The position numbers and the translations under genes are program-made. Shown in pieces: positions 1 through 6,445 of a stretch of DNA of 22,541 nt. The notes under the pieces are model-generated. The model searched no databases. It worked only from the letters and a program-made list of their open reading frames with translations, and had not been told where the DNA came from. The DNA lies in the NCBI GenBank assembly GCA_903864375.1, contig CAIPFS010000199.1:1-22541 (forward strand), in the 5' to 3' direction. The first letter of the stretch is position 1. Every line of letters starts with the position of its first letter. This DNA comes from an uncultured Verrucomicrobiota bacterium. Lineage in GTDB: Bacteria; Verrucomicrobiota; Verrucomicrobiia; Limisphaerales; UBA9464.

Positions 1-1064
1 CGGGCTTTGGCTTCAGCGATGGCACCCTGGTTTCGATTCAGCAGGGGGAGGGTCAATGACGGTCCAATCGACCATTTATGATCTCCCTGGTCGAATTCGT
101 AGCCCGGGCCCAGATGTATATCCGGATATTGTCGGGCGATTTCGAGCTGGAGCGACGACTGGCTGGCCTCAAATTCCGCCAGCAAGCCGAGAAGGTCGGC
201 CCGATGGAAAAGCGCTTTTGTTCGAAGTTCGACTTCCGGCAATTCCGTTGGGGTCGCTTCCACGGATTCGAAGGAAAGTTGAATGACGGTCAGGGCTGAC
301 ACCGGGAGCCCAATGGCCTCGGCCAACAGGACGCGGGCTTCCTCCCGCTGCCGCTCCGAATCGTGCAAGGCGAGTCGGGTGCCGTCGGCTGCAATTCGCG
401 CCTGGGTCCGCTCGAACGCTGAGATGGCCCCCAATTGAAACTGGTTTTCAAGGATGCGGAGGTTTTCCTCCTGAATGACCTGCTGTTCCCGCAACAGCGC
501 CTCATTCTGGAGGGCTGCATTCAGGGTTAACAGGGATCCGCGGATATGGCTGCGGACTGCCCAGGCAACGGAGGCTATGTTCCATCGTGCCGCCTCGGAT
601 AATTCATCCGCCTGCGCGATCCGGAACCCGCGCTTTCCGGCGGTCTCGATGGGAATATCCAGCGCGGCCGTGACCAGCCAGGGGGTTGGAATCCCCTGGG
701 AAGTATTGTAGGCCGGTGCAACGGTCAACGTCGGATTCGGGCGCTCCCGCGCCGTTTTACCACCCGCGCGGGCGACGGCCCAATGGGCTCGCGCCAGATC
801 GAGGTCCGGATGGAAATAGAGGCCGGCGAGAACCAGATGGTCCAAATTCCAGACAGGAACCGGCCAGGTCCGGTCCCCGACGGCCCGATATCGATCCAGA
901 AAACGATGTAAACCCGGATCATCCAGTGAACGCTGGTTGAATCTCCCTGCAACCTGTTTCGGAGCCAGCGTCTGCCGCTCGATCGAAACACACCCCGCCA
1001 GCACCACGGCAGCACCAAGGACGGCCAGCAGGCACTTGGGGGAGAGGGAACGGATCGACGACAT
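1..1064 (-). CDS. TolC-family outer-membrane efflux lipoprotein, C-terminus cut by window edge
   Basis: The frame is open from ATG at 1064 to the left edge (354 residues). Residues 1-25 form a lipoprotein signal: a basic start, a hydrophobic stretch and the lipobox Leu-Ala-Gly-Cys ending at Cys25, so the mature protein should be lipid-anchored. The rest has the long amphipathic helices of outer-membrane efflux channels, with the family-like stretches LENQFQLGAISAFE and LLGLLAEFEASQSSLQLEIARQ (the latter from about residue 285), then a beta-strand segment ending PSLTLPLLNRNQGAIAEAKA, as seen in the second TolC repeat of CusC/CzcC/OprM-like proteins. It starts 21 bp after the kinase stop codon, so it is probably the third gene of the regulator-kinase-channel operon. 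Membrane-fusion and RND pump genes would be expected beyond the left edge, but this is inference. The substrate (metal ion or organic compound) cannot be read from this part. Confidence 0.9.
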   Translation of the reverse strand, partial: MSSIRSLSPKCLLAVLGAAVVLAGCVSIERQTLAPKQVAGRFNQRSLDDPGLHRFLDRYRAVGDRTWPVPVWNLDHLVLAGLYFHPDLDLARAHWAVARAGGKTARERPNPTLTVAPAYNTSQGIPTPWLVTAALDIPIETAGKRGFRIAQADELSEAARWNIASVAWAVRSHIRGSLLTLNAALQNEALLREQQVIQEENLRILENQFQLGAISAFERTQARIAADGTRLALHDSERQREEARVLLAEAIGLPVSALTVIQLSFESVEATPTELPEVELRTKALFHRADLLGLLAEFEASQSSLQLEIARQYPDIHLGPGYEFDQGDHKWSIGPSLTLPLLNRNQGAIAEAKA

Positions 1065-1085
1065 GGGCGTGCGCTTATTGTTTGT

Positions 1086-2540
1086 TCAAGCCGTCCGCCG
1101 TGGCAATCCGGTCTTTATCGCTGGAGTGGACAAGGCCGTTCCCGATGGATTCGGGCCGGATAACGTCAGGATCAGGTGCTGTCGATCTCTCAAACTTGCG
1201 GTGAGCGTATAACCGAGCCGACAAGCGACCGTTCGTGCAAGGGCCAATCCCAAACCGGAATGCTGACTTCCGGTTCGAGAGGGTTCCTTCCGCCAGAATC
1301 GAAGAAAAAGCAGGGGGACATCCGACTCGGAAAGATTCGAAACCGGATTGCTGACCTCCAGGGCAAACGACGCGCCTGCGGAGATCGTCGCCACCCGGAC
1401 GGTGCTGCCTTCTGGTGTATATTCGACCGCATTGTCGAGAAGGTTGTTGAGAACGGATCGAAGGAGGACTGGATCGGTCGAGAGGGAAAACCCCTCGGGA
1501 ATATCCATTTGGAGGCTGACGAGGCGTGCGATGGCCCGGTCTGCCATGGGTCGCCAGATTTCCTCCAGAAGTTCATTCACATCGACGATTTTGGACCCGA
1601 TCGGTTCCATTGCCCCTTCAATGCGGGCGATGACGAGCAGACTGTTAATCAGATGTTCCATCTGCAGGGCGATCGAAAGAATCTCTCGATCGGTCGAGGC
1701 ATCCCGGGTCTCTGGCCACCGGAGTGAAACCTCCACCAGACTGCGCAGCTCGGCAATGGGTGTCCTGAATTCGTGGGCCAGATCGTCGCCAAATTGCCGT
1801 TCCCTGGAAAAGGCCACTTCAAGTCGGATGAGCAAATCGTTCAATCGGGTCACGATGGGCGCGAGTTCGCCGGGGAGTCTGTCGGTGGGCAGTCGATCGG
1901 AAAGTGATTCTGCGTTGATCCCTTGAACCTTGGAGGCGAGTTCGTCCAGGGGAGCCAGTTGAGTACGGACGACCCAGGGCACGACAAAGGCGGTCACCAG
2001 CATCAGAATTGCAGCCGATCCACCCAGGGCCAGTGCCACTCCAAGGAGCCTGCCATCCAGTCGACTGCGGTCCATCGCCACGGAAACAACGGCTCCCCGG
2101 AGATTCGTTGGGGAGAGATGGGGCCCATTGGCAACTGGAATGACCCGCTGAGTGGCGGTCCGGATTCTCGGTCCGTTCGGGAGGGTCGATGTCTGGAATT
2201 GCGGTATTTCGGAAGGCGGGTCCCCGGGACGGGGTAAGTCGCCGACCAACTCCGGAGACCTCGCCAATTCGTGCCCCTCAAAATCCCAGACCTGATACAA
2301 GAGTGGGATTTCTCCCGCGGTGAAGTGAGGCGACGGCAGGTCGGTCGTGTCGAAGATGATCCGATCGTCCTCGCGTTCGACCGCTGTTGAGATGGAACGA
2401 AGTTGGGACTGAAGGGTCTCATCAAACTGGCGGGTCAATGCCGTCCAGGTGATGGGCAGACCAATGGCCAGGGTGTTCCACAGCAGTACAAATTCAAGGA
2501 CAAGGATTCTCCACTTGAGTTGATTCCTAATGGTGGTCAT
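1086..2540 (-). CDS. Membrane sensor histidine kinase (heavy-metal sensor/CusS-like architecture)
   Basis: A 484-residue protein that autophosphorylates on His and passes the phosphate to the partner regulator encoded just upstream. Domain order: TM1 about 12-34, an extracytoplasmic sensor loop about 35-164, TM2 about 165-191, a HAMP linker about 192-245, then the dimerisation/phosphoacceptor helix with DLAHEFRTPI (His256). The ATP-binding domain has an N box with Asn365, Asn366 and Asn370 (NNLLDNAVEYTP) and a G2 box HSGLGLALAR around 427-436. The usual D-x-G-x-G G1 box is not seen; the equivalent region reads EVSNPVSNLSESDVP. The ATG at 2540 overlaps the regulator's stop codon as ATGA, so the two are translationally coupled. 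Neighbouring tolC suggests that the signal is a toxic metal or compound exported by the pump. Confidence 0.93.
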   Translation of the reverse strand: MTTIRNQLKWRILVLEFVLLWNTLAIGLPITWTALTRQFDETLQSQLRSISTAVEREDDRIIFDTTDLPSPHFTAGEIPLLYQVWDFEGHELARSPELVGDLPRPGDPPSEIPQFQTSTLPNGPRIRTATQRVIPVANGPHLSPTNLRGAVVSVAMDRSRLDGRLLGVALALGGSAAILMLVTAFVVPWVVRTQLAPLDELASKVQGINAESLSDRLPTDRLPGELAPIVTRLNDLLIRLEVAFSRERQFGDDLAHEFRTPIAELRSLVEVSLRWPETRDASTDREILSIALQMEHLINSLLVIARIEGAMEPIGSKIVDVNELLEEIWRPMADRAIARLVSLQMDIPEGFSLSTDPVLLRSVLNNLLDNAVEYTPEGSTVRVATISAGASFALEVSNPVSNLSESDVPLLFLRFWRKEPSRTGSQHSGLGLALARTVACRLGYTLTASLRDRQHLILTLSGPNPSGTALSTPAIKTGLPRRTA

Positions 2541-3214
2541 GGGGTTCGCACCTCCAGGACGTATCCCATTCCCCGGCGCGTGTGAATCAGGTGAGGCATC
2601 CCGGGTAGGTGGATTTTCCGTCGAATCGAGGAGACGGTGGATTCGACCACGTTACTCATGGGCTCTGCTTCTTCGTTATACAGGTGCGCCTCTATCTCCG
2701 ATTGGGTTGCCACTTCACCTGTCCGACGGGCCAGGTACTCCAGAAGTTGAAATTCGCGGGGTTTGAGATGGATGGCATGCCCCGCCCGAACCGCTTGCTT
2801 CGCAGAAGTATCGATCTCGAGGTCGCCCACCTGCAGGCGGTTTGATTTGTGCCCGTACCCTCTTCTGCAAAGGGCTTCCACTCTCGCCAACAGTTCTTCC
2901 AGGGCGAACGGCTTGATCAAATAATCATCGGCCCCGGCCTTTAATCCACGCACCCGATCGTTGACGGCGTCCCGGGCAGTCAAAAGGAGAACATGCGTCC
3001 TTTTTCCCTGGCTCCGCAATCGCTCCAGGACGGCCAACCCGTCGAGTTTGGGAAGCATCAGGTCGAGGATGATCACGTCGAAATCCAGGGTAGAAGCCTG
3101 CCACAGGCCCTCTTCACCGTCCGATGCGAGGTCGACGGCGTAGCCGGAATGCCGCAAGGCCTGACCGACGGAATATCGGAGACGGGCGGAGTCTTCTACG
3201 AACAGGACGCGCAT
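2537..3214 (-). CDS. OmpR/PhoB-family response regulator of the efflux locus
   Basis: A 225-residue DNA-binding response regulator. The receiver domain (about 1-115) has the acidic pocket Glu7/Asp8, phosphoacceptor Asp51 (VIILDLMLP), Thr79 and Lys101 (YLIKPF). The C-terminal winged-helix effector (about 127-225) shows LKPREFQLLEYLARR and ends in HTRRGMGYVLE, standard for the OmpR/PhoB class. I chose ATG 3214 because the conserved receiver begins MRVLFVEDS. A GTG at 3271 would add 19 unconserved residues and would lie at or before the likely transcription start. It is the first gene of the operon with the kinase (4-nt overlap) and the TolC-type channel. Two GGTAAGGT repeats 11 bp apart lie 70-88 bp upstream of the start codon and fit the binding pattern of this family, suggesting autoregulation. 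It is similar to CusR/CzcR-type regulators, but the exact ligand system is not determined. Confidence 0.94.
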   Translation of the reverse strand: MRVLFVEDSARLRYSVGQALRHSGYAVDLASDGEEGLWQASTLDFDVIILDLMLPKLDGLAVLERLRSQGKRTHVLLLTARDAVNDRVRGLKAGADDYLIKPFALEELLARVEALCRRGYGHKSNRLQVGDLEIDTSAKQAVRAGHAIHLKPREFQLLEYLARRTGEVATQSEIEAHLYNEEAEPMSNVVESTVSSIRRKIHLPGMPHLIHTRRGMGYVLEVRTP

Positions 3215-3283
3215 CGGGTAAACGGGAGAAGGTGGCCGGCTCTCGACCCCGTTCCCCACAACGCCGTCCACAGTAACAGATCC

Positions 3284-3302
3284 ACCTTACCGGGACCTTA
3301 CC
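3284..3302 (-). promoter_or_regulatory. Candidate response-regulator box: two GGTAAGGT repeats phased by 11 bp
   Basis: Read on the minus strand, GGTAAGGT occurs twice with a 3-nt spacer (CCC), giving an 11-bp period. OmpR/PhoB-class regulators bind tandem direct repeats of this spacing. The repeats end 6 bp before a weak -10-like TGTTACT (3278-3272), the position expected for an activator box overlapping the -35 region. The downstream gene is itself an OmpR-class regulator, so autoregulation is the simple reading. Binding is inferred; only the repeats are seen. Confidence 0.5.
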
Positions 3303-3333
3303 AAATGAGGCCTGGTCTTTCAGTCCTCCCGAA

Positions 3334-4695
3334 TCAGCCGTTCAACCGATCGATGGCTGATTTGAGGCGGAAGACCACCTTTTCGCGCCCCAGCACCTCC
3401 AACAGATGGTAAAGACTGGGGCCAACGAGTTTGCCCGTGATGGCGGCCCGGCACGGCTGCACAAGGGCCCCCACCTTGACGCCCAATTGGGCTGCCAGTC
3501 CTTTGAGGCCGGCTTCGAGTGCAGGGGCCGTGAATTCGGGGAGGGCTGTATAGGCGGTGAGCAGTGCCTCCAATTGCGGTTTTGCCGACACCGGCAGTGC
3601 TTTGAGCCTTGTCTCCTCGTCGGCGATGATGGCCGGGTCGGCCCGAAAATAAAAATCCGTCCAGGCAGGAAGTTCGGAGAACAATTTGCCCTTTTCCTGT
3701 GCGGTCAGGAGTGCAGAGGCGACATAGGTCGGCGTGAAATTCCCGGTTTCAATTCCATGACGACGGAGCGCATCGACCCCCAGTTCGACAAATCGCTCTT
3801 TGGCCATCCGGCGCGTGTGCTCGAAATGAATATGGTCGAGCTTCTTGAGATCGAATCGGGCGTTGCTCCGGTTGACTGCACCCAGATCAAACCGCTCGAC
3901 GAGTTCCCTGGTCGTGAACAGTTCCTGTCCATCCTTGGGGGACCAGCCGAGGAGACAAAGGTAGTTGGACACAGCTTCCGGGGCGTACCCCTGGTCGATG
4001 TAATGTTGAAGGCTGGCTCCCAGATTCCGTTTGCTCATCTTGGACCCATCATCATTGAGGATCAGCGGGATGTGCGCGTATCGGGGCGGTGGGATTCCGA
4101 ATGCGCGGAAGAGCGCGATATGCTTGGCGGTATTGCTGAGATGGTCTTCGCCCCGGATCACATCGGTGATCCCCATTTCCAAATCATCCACCACGTTCAC
4201 GAAGTGAAAGACCGGTTGTCCGTCGCTCCGGATCAACACCCAGTCGGGGTCCAGTTCCTCCCGATCGGTCAGGGGCCGAACCACGTTTCCGACCACCTGG
4301 TCCTCGATGGTGATGGGGTCGTGGGGCATCCGGAAGAACAAGGCGCCGTCACGATCGTAGGCGTGCCCGGCAGCTTTGAGTTCAGACGCCCGCGCCAGAT
4401 AACGATTCGTGCGCTGCGATTGAAAATAGGGACCGGATTGTCCCCGGTTCGGACCGGAGGGGACGGGGAATTCCGGGCCTTCGTCCCAGTCCAGTCCCAG
4501 CCATCGTAGCCCGCTGAGGATCACTTCGACCGCTGCATCCGAATTTCTGGCCTGATCGGTGTCCTCGATACGGAGGATGAATTTCCCGCCCGTGTGTCGG
4601 GCATGCAGCCAGTTGAACAGGGCCGTCCGAGCCCCTCCAATATGGAGGTAGCCAGTCGGGGAGGGAGCGAATCGGACTCGAACAACTTCGGACAT
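3334..4695 (-). CDS. gltX: Glutamyl-tRNA synthetase
   Basis: A 453-residue class I aminoacyl-tRNA synthetase that charges tRNA with glutamate in the cytoplasm. It starts with RFAPSPTGYLHIGGARTA, containing the HIGH-type motif as HIGG (residues 18-21), continues with FILRIEDTD (39-46) and has the KMSKR loop at 219-223 within GSKMSKRNLG. The DVIRGEDHLSNTAKHIALF segment (about 178-196) is also characteristic. The C-terminal half (from about 300) is the helical anticodon-binding region and ends in FRLKSAIDRLNG. The length is slightly short for bacterial GltX (about 465-490) but no core motif is missing. Whether it is discriminating or also charges tRNA-Gln cannot be decided here. It lies 102 bp downstream of a dehydrogenase gene on the same strand, with a large hairpin in the gap, and 119 bp before the regulator gene. 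Confidence 0.97.
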   Translation of the reverse strand: MSEVVRVRFAPSPTGYLHIGGARTALFNWLHARHTGGKFILRIEDTDQARNSDAAVEVILSGLRWLGLDWDEGPEFPVPSGPNRGQSGPYFQSQRTNRYLARASELKAAGHAYDRDGALFFRMPHDPITIEDQVVGNVVRPLTDREELDPDWVLIRSDGQPVFHFVNVVDDLEMGITDVIRGEDHLSNTAKHIALFRAFGIPPPRYAHIPLILNDDGSKMSKRNLGASLQHYIDQGYAPEAVSNYLCLLGWSPKDGQELFTTRELVERFDLGAVNRSNARFDLKKLDHIHFEHTRRMAKERFVELGVDALRRHGIETGNFTPTYVASALLTAQEKGKLFSELPAWTDFYFRADPAIIADEETRLKALPVSAKPQLEALLTAYTALPEFTAPALEAGLKGLAAQLGVKVGALVQPCRAAITGKLVGPSLYHLLEVLGREKVVFRLKSAIDRLNG

Positions 4696-4750
4696 CGCGG
4701 CAAAACCTAACCAGAGCCAGGCCCATCGTCCATGCTGACGGTGATTTCAA

Positions 4751-4794
4751 CCCATCCGGACGCGGAATCCGATCGGACTCCGCATCCGAACGGG
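4751..4794 (-). terminator. Long imperfect palindrome between dehydrogenase and gltX, terminator-like without U-tract
   Basis: The 44 nt are symmetric around a perfect core TCCGATCGGA (4768-4777), with only four mismatched pairs outward to CCC/GGG at the ends. It begins 3 nt beyond the dehydrogenase stop codon in the direction of transcription. No run of U follows on either strand, so it is not a classical intrinsic terminator. It may be a 3'-end stabilising or Rho-assisted hairpin, or a processing site before gltX. Confidence 0.4.
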
Positions 4795-4797
4795 CTT

Positions 4798-5544
4798 TCA
4801 TGCCTGAGCCATGCCACCATCGATCAGGAGCTCAGTCCCGGTGACGTACGAGGCCTCGGGTGAGACCAGGTAGGCCACAGCCTTGGCCACTTCCTGGGCC
4901 TCGCCAAACCGTGCCAGGGGAACCTGCGCGAGAATGGCGCCGCCCATTTCATTCACTGCGGACTCCGGCAGCCCCATTTTGCTGAAAATCGGTGTGGCGA
5001 TGGGGCCGGGGCTGACGACGTTCACCCGGATTTTTCGACCGGCGAGCTCGACTGCCAGGGTTTTGGCGAGGGAATTCAGGGCTGCCTTGCTGGCGGCGTA
5101 GATGCTGGCTCCCGCCATGCCAAAATGAGCGACGGTCGAGGAGGTGAAGACCACGGCAGCACCATCGCTCAGCAGGGGCAGTGCCCGCTGAACCGTGAAG
5201 AATGCACCCTTGTAATTGGCGTCGGTCATTTCGTCGAACAGGGCTTCCTGCGAGTCCGCAAGGGGCGCGAATTTAGCGATGCCGGCGTTTACAAAGAGAA
5301 TGTCAATGACGCCGACCTGCGCCTTGATTTCCTGAAAGACCCGTTCCAGGTCGGCGACCCGGGAGACATCGGCCACCAGACCGAGGGTGTCGCCGCCGAT
5401 GGATTGGGCGGCGGTGGTTACGGAGCTGGGATTTCGTCCCACGATAACCACTCGCGCACCGCGCTGATGAAGTTCCTGGGCCGTGGCCAGGCCAATACCG
5501 CTGTTTCCGCCAGTGATGACGGCGATTTTGTTTTGTAAGCTCAT
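4798..5544 (-). CDS. Short-chain dehydrogenase/reductase (classical SDR), substrate unknown
   Basis: A 248-residue classical SDR oxidoreductase with a Rossmann fold. The nucleotide-binding motif TGGNSGIG is at 11-18, NAG at 86-88, and the catalytic set is Asn110, Ser136, Tyr149 and Lys153 (YAASK). The C-terminal SYVTGTELLIDGG is standard for the family. Arg37 after the second beta strand (VIVGRN) is a residue often found in NADP-preferring enzymes, so NADPH use is plausible but not proven. The family covers 3-oxoacyl-ACP reductases, sugar and alcohol dehydrogenases and others; nothing here fixes the substrate. It is transcribed away from queE, and the 16-bp palindrome centred about 43 bp upstream of its ATG may regulate it. 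No Shine-Dalgarno sequence precedes the start. Confidence 0.92.
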   Translation of the reverse strand: MSLQNKIAVITGGNSGIGLATAQELHQRGARVVIVGRNPSSVTTAAQSIGGDTLGLVADVSRVADLERVFQEIKAQVGVIDILFVNAGIAKFAPLADSQEALFDEMTDANYKGAFFTVQRALPLLSDGAAVVFTSSTVAHFGMAGASIYAASKAALNSLAKTLAVELAGRKIRVNVVSPGPIATPIFSKMGLPESAVNEMGGAILAQVPLARFGEAQEVAKAVAYLVSPEASYVTGTELLIDGGMAQA

Positions 5545-5579
5545 GTTCTTAAAATGAGGAGGGTGACTGATGTGTGCGA

Positions 5580-5595
5580 ACTGCCTGCAGGCAGT
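5580..5595. promoter_or_regulatory. Perfect 16-bp palindrome in the divergent dehydrogenase/queE region
   Basis: ACTGCCTGCAGGCAGT is its own reverse complement. It sits between two divergent genes, 36 bp upstream of the dehydrogenase ATG and 38 bp upstream of the ATG at 5634 used for queE. A CATAAT (5597-5602), resembling a -10 box for the plus strand, abuts it, so a bound repressor could block that promoter. The regulator is unknown. It is not the CTGT-N8-ACAG SOS box. Confidence 0.4.
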
Positions 5596-5633
5596 CCATA
5601 ATCGTTGGTCGTTGCGGCAAGTCGAAATCTTAC

Positions 5634-6443
5634 ATGGAATGTGTTCTTCTCGCCTGCGGAGGGCGGACCCGCTACCAAGGCGGTGTGTCGTCGAGTCTGG
5701 TGGTCAACGAGGTTTACCTGAGTCTTCAGGGGGAGAGCACTTTCGCGGGGCTGCCCTGCATCTTTGTCCGGTTGACCGCGTGCAATCTGAGGTGTACGTA
5801 CTGTGATACGGCCTATGCCTTTACCGAGGGGGGGCGGAAGAGCTGGAGTGAGGTCGAATCGGAAGTTCATCGTCTGGCGGCGCCATGGAACGGGCCGTTG
5901 GTGTTTCCGTTGACATCTGGAGGACCGGGGAATCGGTTGCCCCTGGTGGAATTCACCGGGGGTGAACCCCTCCTGCAACCGGGTGCTGCGGACTGGATGC
6001 GGAGGTTTTGCGACCAGGGATTTACGGTTCTGGTCGAGACCAGCGGAGCCCACGACATTTCAGTGCTCGATCCCCGGGTGCGCCGCATCATGGACCTGAA
6101 ATGCCCGAGCAGTGGAGAAGTCACCCGGAACCGCTGGGAAAACATACCGCAGTTGCGTGCGACGGATGAGGTCAAGTTCGTGATCGGAACCGAAGAAGAC
6201 TACCAGTGGACCCGTCAAATTCTGACTGAACATGGACTGGCCGCGATTTGCCCGATCCTCCTATCCTGGGTGGCACCGCTGAGGCCCGATCAACGCCATC
6301 CCTCCTTGAAATCCGTTCCAGCGGGACAGACACCGTTGTCGCTTCGGGAACTGGCGGAGCGGATTGTTGCCGATGCTCTCCCGGTTCGTTTTCAACTCCA
6401 ACAGCACAAGTATGTCTGGGCTCCTGACGCCCGCGGGGTTTAG
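5634..6443 (+). CDS. queE: 7-carboxy-7-deazaguanine synthase (radical SAM), queuosine/7-deazaguanine pathway
   Basis: A radical SAM enzyme that converts 6-carboxytetrahydropterin to 7-carboxy-7-deazaguanine on the way to preQ0/queuosine. The iron-sulfur motif CxxxCxxC is in TACNLRCTYCDTAYAF; the nearby VNEVYLSLQGEST and the glycine-rich VEFTGGEPLLQ are typical of QueE. The start is uncertain. ATG 5634 gives 269 residues. GTG 5685, preceded by AAGG, gives 252 and would begin just before the conserved domain. GTG 5574 has a good GAGGAGG upstream (about 5556-5563) but would add a long unconserved, Cys-containing tail. It lies 2 bp ahead of the aminotransferase gene, forming an operon with it and rsmA. 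No other queuosine gene is in the window, so whether the product goes to tRNA queuosine or another 7-deazaguanine use is open. Confidence 0.9.
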   Translation: MECVLLACGGRTRYQGGVSSSLVVNEVYLSLQGESTFAGLPCIFVRLTACNLRCTYCDTAYAFTEGGRKSWSEVESEVHRLAAPWNGPLVFPLTSGGPGNRLPLVEFTGGEPLLQPGAADWMRRFCDQGFTVLVETSGAHDISVLDPRVRRIMDLKCPSSGEVTRNRWENIPQLRATDEVKFVIGTEEDYQWTRQILTEHGLAAICPILLSWVAPLRPDQRHPSLKSVPAGQTPLSLRELAERIVADALPVRFQLQQHKYVWAPDARGV

Positions 6444-6445
6444 GC

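Noticed and set aside
3406..4509. Long open frame on the plus strand antisense to gltX (367 codons)
   Set aside because: It lies wholly opposite gltX with all its catalytic motifs, shows no family features of its own, and long antisense frames are expected at this GC content.
5580..5595. Palindrome considered as a LexA/SOS box
   Set aside because: The CTG and CAG ends are separated by 8 bp, not the 10 bp of the E. coli-type box, and the flanking T/A pattern is missing.
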